NCBI GenBank assembly: GCA_022695795.1
Contig: MU404055.1
Span: forward strand, 186,001 to 250,000
From: Biscogniauxia marginata
Taxonomy: Eukaryota > Ascomycota > Sordariomycetes > Xylariales > Xylariaceae
Direction of reading: 5' to 3'
DNA: 64,000 nt
The notes under the pieces: model-generated
Databases searched by the model: none
Told to the model about the DNA's origin: nothing
Seen by the model: only the letters and a program-made list of their open reading frames with translations
Made by a program: the position numbers and the translations under genes
Shown: in pieces, positions 20,759-32,147 of the stretch
Position numbering within the stretch: the first letter of the stretch is position 1
Layout: each line of letters begins with the position of its first letter

Positions 20759-23700
20759 TTTTTCTAATACGACTGCTTGATTGCACCGGATAGGTTCAAT
20801 AGCACGGGTTCGTCAGGAGTGGCGGGCGCGTTTGGCGGTAGAAAGTCCAGATTGAGGCTCTGCCCTGGTCTACTCTGCCCTGTCGCAACAAGATTACGGC
20901 GGCTGCGGGTGCTTCAGCCGGCTGTCGTGGGTTTAATAACAATACCTGAGCGCTTCACAAAGAAATAAGCAGAGGCGTAAGTTTAGGTTAGGTAGATTTG
21001 CGCCCCGGCTCAACGCAACGAAGGCTGAGATGCATCAGCCGGTATTCGGCGGGATGGTTGTTGTTCTTGGCTCAGATGCGGGGAGGAATGACAACAGACG
21101 GTGGCGATATGGCGCCGGGGGGGGAGGGGGGAGGAGTGCGTCCCGTTCCGTCGACCCAGTGATCAGTGACCAGCTGGTGCTTACAACTGAAATTTAGAGT
21201 TCAACCGTTCAGAAAAGGGAAGAAAGCAAGAAAGAGCAAAAAAGCCTTCGTTTGCAGACGTAGCGTTGTTATCGTTATCGATAATGTCGTCGCCGTCGTC
21301 GTCGTCGTTGTCGTCGCTGATGTTGTTTTTATGGTGGACGGGAGAAACTCTGAGGAGTGTTGTTTTATCTAGGTTGCTTTTCCAGTTGCTACCGCTACTA
21401 ATTACCAAGTTCAGCCCCCCGGCGGGTAGCCTTAGGTAGCGGCCCTGGTGGGTCTCGCCGCTAGCCGAGCCTCTATCACCGCCAACAATACGTAGCTATG
21501 TCTACTCATATACCTCCTAACAACAGCTATGCTCCCCTTCGTTGCCATTTGTCAGGTCAACAGCCAGAAAACGTCATCTATAATTCATACACAATATCGT
21601 CATAGCATCATACATATGCCCGTACTGGGCAAAGAAATCGACACGCAGCATAGTCTGCGTGTAATTATTTACAATTTTCTCTTCATGATCGACATGGTGC
21701 AATCCACTTCGACAATGGTTATTGCCACTGCAAGAAGCCGGCAGGGCCGGGTAGGACCGGGGAAATGTTGATTGATTCTTGGAAGGGCTATTGGCATAGC
21801 CTACTGATCATCCTAAAAAAGTAAGCATACGGCAAGGGAGAATGTAGGTCAGCTAGGTGATTGACGGCATATCAAGTTCTACACTGCCGGGCTGAGATCA
21901 TGACATTTTCTCGCCTTCCGCTCTGGCCTGGATCGGAATTATTGCCGTATCGAAGAATAGTGAGCCGCAACAGGGATTCTGGATCTGGACGTTACATAAA
22001 CGAGGACTATTATAATCCCCCAAACACCGGGCTTATCTGGAAACCAAGGTGCGCCTAGATCCCAACGATTTGGGAAGCCTTTGGAATATTAAGCCACGGC
22101 GTCTTCTTGGTCACTTGGCGCTCTTGATTGCTCAAGACCAGTGCGACTACTACGCAGCCCTAACCTTACAAATCCAAACCCAACGCTAGAAAATGTCCTA
22201 ACCTAATACCCTCACCGACCGCATTCACAATTTTGCGATCTTCACATGATAATCTATTAAATCAATAATACATGCCAAAAGAAGAATCTGTTGATACCAG
22301 AATTACCGAAACCCCGTTGCAGCAGTTGGGATGCTGAGGTAGTTATTAGTCCTTACCTACTACCTACACTTACATACCTGATAGGTACGGATTTGTATAA
22401 TCGATGTGGTGTGAGTCCTCCGGTCTCGAGGATGGTGGGGGTTTCAGCTTTCGTGGTGGGGTTGAATTGACATTTTCACCCGTGCTGCAGAAACCATCTT
22501 TTTAAGTCTTGGTCCGCATGAACGGACCGTTTCAATTCTTCGGTAACCATGCTATTTTGCATCAGTAAGCCGGGAAGACAGCAGTAGCACTAAAAAGGTG
22601 CCGGGGTTAGGTTCGAGTCTTGACGGTTTGGTTGGGATAGAATCAATGCATGGAAGCATTCGAAGAACAAATCTATTCCCTCCCCCTCCTTGCTGTTCAT
22701 GCACTATGTACCTACATATATACCTTGATGTCTAACCTAGCTGGAGGTGTGTTCGGGTTCTTTGTCTTTTGCTAGGTTTGCAATTAAGGCACGTTGTAAG
22801 TTCACTCACTGCACATGTACCTGTACTTGTTACCTGTATATATGTAGACAAAAGTACACCACGCAGGATTCGATATACACATCAAGGTCCCGCCCAAAGA
22901 GGAGTTCATGAGGCTTGTTGAAGAATCCGTCGTCTTCTTTGACGACACTGCCTTGGTATCTTATCCAATCAGCCGAGCCCGCACTAGATTTTCGATGAGG
23001 ATTTGCCTGATATAGGTCTGCCAACTTACGTATGACGTTCTTTTGTATACTTGCCGCATCCCACGGCCCGTTATGCATGGCACCAGGTGTTTAGGGTTGT
23101 GTGTACCTAAGTAGGTAAACTAGAAGAAGTCCACGTATGTATACACAAATGACGTGATCTAAATCTTGTAGTAGGTTCTCTGTAGGTAGTTATATGGATG
23201 TATACATACCAGACATGTGTTTGTTACATGTAAGAAGGCTGACTAATTCAGTTACAACAACTTACACAAGTTGCCAAAGTCAATTCAAGCAAACTGCCTG
23301 TTTCTTCGTAGCCGTCTAGGTATGTAGGTATACTCGGTAGGTTAGGTATGCAACGACCCATCTTTTCCTGTAAGGATGCGGGTATTGTGTATCCTCAAGA
23401 TGCAACTCCAACCTTGCCTGGGCCTCAGCTGCGAATCCTTCCGGTCCTCCCACCGGCAAGGAGTATCAGGTGCTGATACCGGGCTTGTCTATTTGAAATA
23501 GGCATAGGGCACGTGTTGAGGATTCCAGATGAGCGCATAAAGTGAGCATTCGGTGGTCTGTATGTAGTCAGGGTGGACGATGGTGTTGAACTGCCCACCT
23601 CTTTGATATTCCTCCCATGATATACAGGCCGCGACGGGGAACAATGACGATCATAGTCGCTTTCTTGTCTAGTTGTGACGGGAGTTAGCTGGTTTGGGCA

Positions 23701-25450
23701 TAGTTTGGAGTTTTTGCTAATATGAAACAACAAAAGACTCCATCACGCATGTAACTCATTCTCAACGGCCCAATTTGGTGTATGTACATAGTAATTGCCT
23801 CTGCCGCCGCCGCCGTTGTCGTCAACGATGATGCCGATGGCGATGCTGCAACAATACATGTATGGAAGGTGTAAAATGCCTAAATGGTCATGAGTTGTGG
23901 GTAGATTAGGAGCGGTAGAATTGAATTCGTAAGTTACAAGAGCTGCCTATATGTAGCTATCCCGTTTGATGGACTCGAGGCGTGCTCGACTGAAACTCTT
24001 TATATGCACACCAACAAGTAATGGAGCAGTTGAAACGGACAACCTTAACAGCCCGACCTCTGACTGTATATATATTCTTACAAGGTACAATGATGTAGAG
24101 GAGGATCACCTGTATTCTTAGGTAGAGTGGACAGTTAGTTAGGTCTACGCTAGTTTGGGCCTATCAATACTAACCTATGTAGGTAGGTATGTTAGGTACA
24201 TTGGTAACTCCCTCTAGCACCGGGTATTGTATTGTACATACAGCGGATAATAGCTTACACCACTAACTAGTGTTAGGTACCTAGGTATCCCGTAGGTACA
24301 TGCCTGCCGTAAAGGTACCTGTACACATGTACCGATCGCCCATACTTAACAACGTATTATCGCCTGTCGAGGCCAGAAAGTTACAACAAGGAGAAAAAAA
24401 GGCAGACAACGACTGGGGGGGACACAAACCCCGTCGCCGTATCTCTCTTCCTTCTCTCTCTACTCATATTGACCTGACACATGACCGACAACCCGAACCA
24501 ACCCAACAACTCGCATTTCCCACCACAACCCCAATCCATTCCTAGTGCTAGCATCACGAAGCGTAGAAAAGCCGCGACGCACCGCAGACGAACTAGCAGC
24601 ACGAACTAGCAGCCAAGTACCCAAGCAAGTTTGTCATATACAGCAACCAAGAACAGAAGACAAGGCGGCGACACCTTGTCAATCTGCCAGATCCCAAGTT
24701 TGCGACCCAACATTGGCCACAAATAACCGCCGACAGCGGCCGTCTCTCAACTTGGAATGTTTCACGCCTCGATCATTGCGATTGCCATACGACACGGTTG
24801 ATACCACTAGCAGCACATCGAGCCCCACGGATACCCGACCGACCGCCTGACTCCCAATCTTGCATCCCGCCGAGATAAAGGAAACCTAGCGAGTCATTTT
24901 GCAAGCTGCCCTGCCTGCGACGGCATCACAAGAAAACGGCGAGGAGAGCAAAGGAGAAAGAACACGCGGACAAACTGCGACGGGCGAGGAAGTCCGGCTG
25001 CCCAAGGGCACACAAACAGAAAGCTACGGGAATCAAGACTCCAAAGGGGCCAACTCATGATTCCCCGTGTCCGGCGTTAATTAATACCCAGTCAGTCAGT
25101 CTCGACAGAATAACGATTCGTTGGAAAGCATAAGCGCCACGGTGCATTCACTCGTCGACACAATTCAAATCATATTTGTTTTTGTTTTTTTTCTTTCTAT
25201 TTTTCGATCTACTCTTTCGATTCGAACAACAACTCCTTGCCGATATCACCTCCATCCCCATTATTCACAGACCGACTGCTGCCCCCCCGCCTTCGCTTCG
25301 ACCACGGACACAATCCACAGTCCACAGTTCACTCGGCGGAACACCCCTCGGATCAACCGACTCGTCCCCCTACTTCGAAGAAAAAGAGCAAAGGTGCCGA
25401 CCGAATCAGCTAGGTCCCTACAAAGGCCCATTCGGATGGGGTAACTTGCC
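20759..25450. other. 4.7-kb divergent spacer between fwd-1-like gene and cdc24
   Basis: The longest spacer in the window. It holds a GTC-rich tract at about 21286-21318, many AGGT/ACCT runs (for example at 24178-24190), and no frame with domain or coding bias. From about 24400 to 25450 the plus strand is C- and A-rich with few G, matching a long 5' UTR for cdc24; short frames there (24300-24850, 25121-25475) are taken as possible upstream ORFs in that leader and not as genes. No tRNA or snRNA recognised. Confidence 0.5.
21286..21318 (+). repeat. Imperfect (GTC)n tract
   Basis: Run of GTC units with single interruptions (GCC, GTT) in non-coding DNA. Confidence 0.8.
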
Positions 25451-28400
25451 ATGGCACATGCTCCGGCCCTTTTGAGGACGAACACGGCCCCCGTCTTTCC
25501 AGCCAACAACACCTACGGTGGCATATCATCGTCGACCATGAGTGGTCCCAGGGCAAGCCAGCTGTCCGGGTCTACTGCCTACAACTCCTCTGCATCCAGC
25601 ACCTCCCTAGCCTCCATGTCGACAGCTACTACGCTTGGTCCTAATACGAATGGATCCGTCGTGGCCACCGCCAACATCATCAACCAGAAGGCAGATGCCT
25701 CGCGGTCGCTCTATCAGATTTGTGTCGCCCTAAAACAGCGGCTGGCCAAGGTCCCGAATTTCGAAGAACACCTCCGCGCCCTCGACGAGCAGCAAGCTGC
25801 CTCCAGCGATGATGGCGGCGTCGAGTCTCTGTGGAATTTCTTCCGATCTGGTCCGCCGCTTCTCGCTATATACAATTCCCTGCAGCCCGAAACCCCGCTG
25901 AAGGTCGATAGCGTGACCAACGAGAGCAAGCGATCCAAGCTGTCCATCTTCAAGTTCATCGAGGCGTGCCTGAAACAACTCGAGATCCCCGCCGTCGAGT
26001 GCTTCGTCATTAGTGATCTGACGGGCAACGACACGACCGGGTTTGTAAAGGTACGTTTTGCTGCCTACACGCGTACCAGGGGGCGCGAGATCCTTACCAT
26101 CTCCCGGCTGCGGGCATGCTAACACGTCTGGCTAGGTACTACAAGTCGTGAACTATGTTCTTGACCTCGCCGAACAGCGTGGACTCCTACTCCAGGTCCA
26201 ACCGTACCCCGAAGATGTCGACGCTGCAGCCCCCGGCTCCCAAATGACGTATCGCGATCACATCATTCGAGAACTCGTCGATACCGAGCGGAAATACGTC
26301 CAGGATTTGGAAAATCTACACGACTTAAAGAAGACGTTGGAGAAGAAGGGGGTGATACCAGGTGACACTGTTCACCAGATTTTCCTCAATATCAACGCCA
26401 TCCTGGACTTTCAACGACGCTTCTTAATCCGGGTTGAGACCACCAATTCCATGCCACAGACAGCCCAGCAATGGGGCGCACCTTTTGTCGCCTACGAAGA
26501 TGCCTTCAACATCTATCAGCCCTTTATCGCGAACCAGCGGAAGGCGGCACAGATAGCCAACCAGGTCTTTGACAAAATCCAACAGGCGGAACACCCAGTA
26601 TCCTGCGATTTCAACACACTTGACGGTTTTCTTTTGAAACCGATGCAGCGGCTGGTCAAATATCCGTTGCTGTTGAAGGTTCGCGCCTCACTCTGCTGAC
26701 GAGATATATAATTAGTCGCTAACACATTACAGGACCTTCTCAAGAAAAGTGACGACCCCGAAGCCAAAGGCGACCTGGCAACCGGCATCGACGCAGCCGA
26801 GCGTGTCCTTAAGAAGGCAAACGAAGCCGTTGATCGCGACTTGCTGGATGAGGCACTGGAGGAATTGATACGGAGAGTAGATGACTGGAAAAACCACAAG
26901 GTCGAGCAGTTCGGCAGGTTGTTGCTGCACGGCGTATATACTGTCGTAACTGGTCGCATTGAGCAAGAAAAGGAGGTGGGTTCTTTTCGAGCACAATATG
27001 CTCGCGTCACTACAGATACGCTGACGGTCTTGCAGTACGAAATCTATCTCTTCGAGTATATATTGCTGTGTTGCAAGGAGGTTCAGCCGAACAAGAGCAA
27101 GGACAAGAAAGACAAAAACAAGTCTATTGCCAAGGTGCGAAACAAGAATAATAAACTCCAGCTCAAGGGACGAATATTCATGACAAATGTCACCGAAGTC
27201 CTCTCCTTTGCGAAGCCAGGTATGCTCCAACACTTATCTTTATTGGACATGGGCTAAATATTCGTAGGCTCGTACACGGTACAGATATGGTGGAAAGGTG
27301 ACCCAGGCATAGAGAACTTTGTTATCAAGTTTACCAATGAGGAAACTATGAAGAAATGGGCGACGGGTCTTGACGTCCAGAGGAAAGAAAATGCTCCCAC
27401 TTCGACTGCGAGCCCGGATCAATCAACTCCGGAATTTAATTGGATGCGAAACGTCAACAACATAGAGAACCCCTATGCTCAGCAGGAGGAGGACGAAGAG
27501 GAGGATGAAGAGGAGCCGCAGCCAGCACAGGTCGCCGCGCCCACCATATCCTATAGCGGCGTTTCTTCCGGGGGTGTCATGGCACGCAACGCCTCGAGCA
27601 CGAGTCTAAGGGCACGCTCGGCGACTGGGGAGAGTACACACTCCTTAGCCAGTATTGCTCGGGCACCACCTCCTCGATTCCCGCTCCCGGCACCTCCCGG
27701 GCAATTAAGTCTTCAAACCCAGAGTGGCACCCAGTCGCCAGGTCATCGTGGAGGAGAGTCATACTTCTCCCCTACAGATTCGCCGGCTTCGACGCGCACA
27801 AGCACCGCTAGTGCATTCTTGAGTCAAAATGGTCAATATCCGTTTCCTCGTACGTCTACGCCTCAAGGCAGCTGGGAAGACAACAATCGGTATACTGCTC
27901 CGGCAATGCCACGTGCTCCCTCGAGAGATGGTCCATCTCCCGTGAACCCTTACGGCACAAATGGGAGAAATCCTAGAGGGCCTTCGCTACCAGCCATGAA
28001 CCCGCAACAAGTCCTGGCTCAGCAGCGAAGTCGATCCTATAGTACGCCGGATATAAATGGACAGCCTAATGGACGTAGGACCAATAGTAACGGTTCTATA
28101 CCTGCTGTGCCAGGAATTCCACCCCATCTTCATCCTGCTCACGATGCGAACATACCGCGATCGCAGACAGGGTCCCCTCGGCAAGATATCCCGATTCGCT
28201 CTAATACCCAAAGTCCAGGTGTCCAACGGGAACGTTTGAACTCGCAAACTGGACAATACAGCGGTGGTAGTATGGCTCAGTTCCCTGCACAGCCCATTTA
28301 CCCCCGACAAACAATGCCGGGACAAGTCCCGGGCTCAGCAGCGCCGCAGCCTTTGAATGTCGAAAACCGGCAAGCTGTGTCGCCGCCCCTCGGCAGTGCT

Positions 28401-28757
28401 ACCCCGGGCAATCCACTTTCAAGTCCTGAGCTGCCGATCCCCACGCAGCTTAAAGTCAAGGTGAACTGCGAGGGAGGCACTTACATGACACTCGTCGTTG
28501 CATTCAACATCTCCTACCAATCCCTTATTAACCGTATCGACATCAAGCTCTCGCGGTTTACAAGTAGCTCGATTGCTAGAGGCAATCTAAAGCTGCGATA
28601 TATTGACGAAGACGGTGACTCGGTCACGATTGAGAGCGATGATGATATCCAAATTGCATTCCTTGAGTGGCGGGAGGGTGCACGCAGTACGTACTCTAAT
28701 GGCGTTGCTGGTGGCATTGGAGAAATAGAACTTTTCTGCGTAGCCAACAGCTCCTGA
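25451..28757 (+). CDS. cdc24: CDC24, Cdc42 guanine-nucleotide exchange factor
   Basis: CDC24 activates the Rho GTPase Cdc42 (and in moulds Rac) at growing tips to set polarity. Exons 25451-26050, 26136-26678, 26733-26975, 27036-27219 and 27268-28757 total 3060 nt, 1019 aa. Order of domains: a Ser/Thr-rich start; a calponin-homology-like CDC24 segment at about 85-220 (SLYQICVALKQRLAKVPNF); the DH domain at about 238-415 (RELVDTERKYVQDLENL, FLLKPMQRLVKYPLLLKDL); the PH domain at about 430-560 (YEIYLFEYILLCCKE, YTVQIWWKGDP); an acidic patch EEDEEEDEEEPQ; a long disordered Ser/Pro region; and a C-terminal PB1 domain at about 915-1005 with its acidic motif YIDEDGDSVTIESDDDIQIA, which binds the scaffold BEM1. 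All introns are GT-AG and short (48-85 nt). The first ATG of the long exon-1 frame is chosen. Confidence 0.95.
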
Positions 28758-30426
28758 TTGCGGAAGGACCTTCACGGGGGACGTCTTTGAATCGATGGTG
28801 CCAAGGTCAGCCTCGCCCACAATTTACACCAAGTGCCAGAAGATAATGGCGCTTGGTTGTAGTCTTCAAATGATCCAGGAGCATATCCGATCTAGACGAC
28901 ATGACCGATGGTACATCCGGCCCTACATCAACGGACGAAGTTTCATGTCGATACCATATTTCATATCTATACCACACTCCCCTTGGGCGACATTCGTTTC
29001 ACGACTTCTACGATTCTTGGACATATTTTACGATGCCTGGCCGTTTTGGTCAGTCAACTACAGCATCCAACTTGGTTTCCCGCCTCGTTAGATCGAGCGG
29101 AGCCAGTCTCCATGCCAAACTCTTGGCAACATGTCTCTGTTTTGCGTTTAGTGGTTGTGGATATCCGCCCGGCTCTCTGTCTCCTTTGGAGCATATGCAC
29201 TAGAATCATTGGTTCCGACCTGAAATATACCCATCCACAGTAGCCATGATCCATCTCCCAAGTGATCATATGCCAACTAGTCAAAGAATGATTCGAATTG
29301 GATTGGATGGGATTGCTCTGAAGCCCCTAGAGGAGTTATGCGTTGAAAGGAGCAACCAGGACATTCCATTGTTTGGCCGCGTTTGCCTTTGCACAGGTTT
29401 GGCGCTAGTTATACGGATGGTGGTTGTTGGTTTTTTCTTTTCTTTTCTTGTTTTGTCTTGTTTTGTTCCCCCATACCAGCCTTGAAAGCAAGAAGATTCA
29501 GAAGGGAGTGGCAATGTTTGTGGAGGTCAAGCCGGTAGTTTCGATGCTTGGAGTGAAAGCTGTACCAGCTGGCCGGACCCCCTTTAGCGATAGGATGTGG
29601 TAGTGATTGTAGCCTTGAGGCTCTGTTAAGATCCGTACAAGGGACAACAAAGTACCTGAAAGATATTTATATATAGGCGGAAGATTAAATACCACTGCCC
29701 AGATCTAAAAATACAAAAAAAAAACCCTGCCTCTGTAGGTATCCAGCGGAAATAACTACATAATATATGATATATCATTACTATTCGACTTAGTATAAGA
29801 AACTTAGGTTAGATTTATTTGCTTTAGTCGTGTGTCTCGAGGCCTACTTGATCTCCCACCCGGTGCCTCTTAAAGGAGGAACTGGCCGGCCTGAAATCAG
29901 GGTTATTATGATAATATTGTGGACGGATGTTGCCCTCCGTTTATTGCCTAATACGGCGGAATTTATCCTCTTCCCCCTTCTCCCCATTCGAGCGAAGATT
30001 CTAGTGTCCAATACCTTCCCTTTCCCCTCCTTTCCTAGGATTTATTGGCGAGGAATGAATAACGAAAAGGGGAAGAAAAATTCTGATGCTTTGTCAACTA
30101 CTAGGGGTGGGGAGATAAAATATTAAATATATTTGTATATGGATAGGTATGTACCTATGTATGCATGTAGATATGTATGTATACAGTCTATATCTACTTC
30201 ACTCCCAGACTTCCCCATGTTCTTCCACCCCTCCCCCCCGACGAATTGTCAGTCGTCGGGGGTTATATATATACATCCATAGGGACCTAGAAAGCCTTAG
30301 CCGGGTGTAACATTTTTATGGTTTTTCGTCCCCCATCGAAACATCTAAACTGGAATTCCTCTAGGTTCGGTTTTTTTTTTTCTTCTTTTTTTTTTTTGTC
30401 TAAGTAAATCACTTGCTCTTGCTTGC
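28758..30426. other. Spacer downstream of cdc24
   Basis: Likely cdc24 3' UTR first, then AT-rich DNA. Several overlapping short plus-strand frames at 28795-29485 lack domains. A T/G-rich run lies near 29425-29470 and long T-runs at about 30369-30398 precede the secreted-protein gene. A short complementary GACGAATTGTC/GACTGACAATT-like hairpin near 30240 is visible but unremarkable. Confidence 0.45.
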
Positions 30427-31079
30427 ATGCTTAGGTGCCGCCGCAAGATGCGTCCTCGCCTTTACGAGTTCCTCGCTGCCGCGGCCACGGCTATCGTTCT
30501 CCGCGTCCCTGCCGTGACGGCAAAACCGGAGCAGATCCGCGCGGTGCAGGAGCCCATTTTTCACTTCTACCTGCAAGCGTATCCGGGAGATCGTAAGCTT
30601 CTTCCTCTTCCCCTCCCCCCTCCCCCTCTTCTGCTTTCTTTTTTATCTTCTTCCTAACCCCTCCCCCCGCGGGACAACAACAACAATTAACAACGACAGC
30701 AACGATCCCCGTTATGGGCCCCGAGGCCAGCAGCGAGTACTTCGAGATCGGCAGCCCGACCCCGGGCACGATCCAGAGCACAAACAGTTCGGCGTATCTG
30801 AACATCGTCGAAGATACGGCTTCGTACAAGACGCTCGTGTTCGCCGCAGAGGGCGAAGGGGATGGGGAGGGGGAGGGGAGAACGGACGCGTGGGCGCTCG
30901 AGGGCGACACGATCATCACGAGCACGGCCAGCGCGTACGGGCGGCAGCTGAATTTCCTCGCGTGCCGGCTCGAGGGGGCGGCGGACTTCTGGCAGGTGTA
31001 CCTCCAGATGGGGAGCGATATCCCGGCGGATAGGACGTGCAGTAATTTTCAGAGCTTGCATCTGCCTTGTTTATGCTAG
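30427..31079 (+). CDS. Small secreted protein of unknown function
   Basis: No named domain recognised; the sequence resembles a family of uncharacterised secreted fungal proteins. Exons 30427-30592 and 30700-31079, 546 nt, 181 aa. The start at 30448 (MRPRLYEFLAAAATAIV...PAVTA) gives a cleaner signal peptide and 174 aa. The 107-nt intron is pyrimidine-rich, donor GTAAGC, acceptor CGACAG, joining AYPGD to PTIPVMGPE in frame. Mature features: FHFYLQAYPGD, SEYFEIGS, IQSTNSSAYLNI, WALEGDTIITS, YGRQLNFLACR, and a Cys-containing end NFQSLHLPCLC. A Gly/Glu run (GEGDGEGEG at 30848-30880) looks like a local expansion inside an otherwise conserved segment. Secretion is a solid inference; the role is unknown. 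Confidence 0.72.
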
Positions 31080-31767
31080 AGTTGAAAGAGAGAGGGGGGG
31101 GGGGCAAACGATGAACGGAAAAGGAGTTGGGGTTAGGAGTGGATACATATATAGGTAGTTGGAAGTAGCTGATGATTATTAGGTTGGAGGTTGGAGAGAG
31201 GAGGATATATTTCATAAGTTATGGATTAAGTCTGATATAATGCGAGCGATGATTATTGAACAAAACAGCTTTTTTTTTTTCATTTTACCTCGCCCAATGA
31301 ACATGTCTACGATCCAATTCCTCATACTTATCGCAAGGCAAGGAGTATGCTAAGAATCAGTTGCGCGTAGAATGACTATCCGTAACGCCACAAGTGCTTT
31401 CCTCTTTCTCTTTTTTTTTACTCCCCCCTTTCCAGGCATGTCATGGTATAATATAGTCAGTCGCATTGTGCGCTGTAACACGTGCCATAGAATAAGAACA
31501 GACGACGCTTTTCTTTTTTTCTTATTACAAGGAGGGGCCCATCACCTCCTTTACACGTATGCCCGTGATCAGACTGACTAAAACCTGGCTTGCTCGAACG
31601 ATGGGTGGCAAAACTCGCAGAAGAGCGGAGGGGGAGTTCGGTTGTCGACGAGGCAATAGAAAGCCCCTCCATTATAGCCAAACACTAGACGGCAGCACCT
31701 TTTGCTTCTCAAAACGTATCGCCGCCCACGTTGGGAGGGGCTCTCGATCCTTCCTAGTGCATCGGGA
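31080..31767. other. Spacer between converging genes
   Basis: 3' regions of the secreted-protein gene (plus) and mS37 (minus). It contains a G-run near 31096-31104, T-runs near 31269-31280 and 31410-31420, and no supported frame. Confidence 0.5.
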
Positions 31768-32147
31768 TCACTTCTTCTTCTTCGCCGGGTACGTGAGCCG
31801 GTCCTTGAAGCGCCCGAGGTGGTAGTTGATCGCGCTACCCTTCGGGGGCGGGGGCCGCGGGCTGTCCATGCAGTTGCGCAGCGCCTGCTCGATCTGAGCA
31901 CAGCCCGTGGTGGTGTAGCCGGCGGAGGCCCAGCAGGCTAAAGTCGGAAACGAACGAAGGCGGTTTTGTTAGCGAGCGTGTTGTTTTATTTATTTACTTT
32001 TATCTTGCAAAGCAATCGACCAGACTTGTTCATACCTAGGACCGAGGACATGATAGCCATGCAGGGCCGCTCTGGCTTGCCGTTCGGGTGTCTCACGCGC
32101 AGGACTTTCAGCGGCGGGAGGCGAATTGGTTTCTGCGTGCCCGACAT
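31768..32147 (-). CDS. mrp10: Mitochondrial small-subunit ribosomal protein mS37 (MRP10), twin CX9C
   Basis: Mitoribosomal small-subunit protein imported through the MIA40 disulfide relay. Exons 32036-32147 and 31768-31937 (98-nt intron, donor GTATGA, acceptor CTTTAG), 282 nt, 93 aa. The protein starts MSGTQKPIRLPPLKVLRVRH, the usual mS37 opening. It then has CMAIMSSVLAC (first CX9C, completed only by splicing) and CAQIEQALRNC (second CX9C), followed by MDSPRPPPPKGSAINYHLGR and a basic end AKKKK. Spacing and the Pro run after the second pair are typical of MRP10. The ATG sits in a CCCACC context. The four cysteines and the intron position are directly visible, and the call is secure despite the small size. 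Confidence 0.92.

Noticed and set aside
22590..22640. T-arm-like GGTTCGAGTC sequence
   Set aside because: No matching acceptor, D or anticodon arms could be folded around it, so no tRNA is called.
24300..25475. Three plus-strand frames upstream of cdc24
   Set aside because: Low-complexity Pro/Thr/Ser readings in a C/A-rich leader; they fit a long 5' UTR better than genes.
28795..29243. Overlapping plus-strand frames after cdc24
   Set aside because: In the expected 3' UTR; overlapping frames with no preferred reading.
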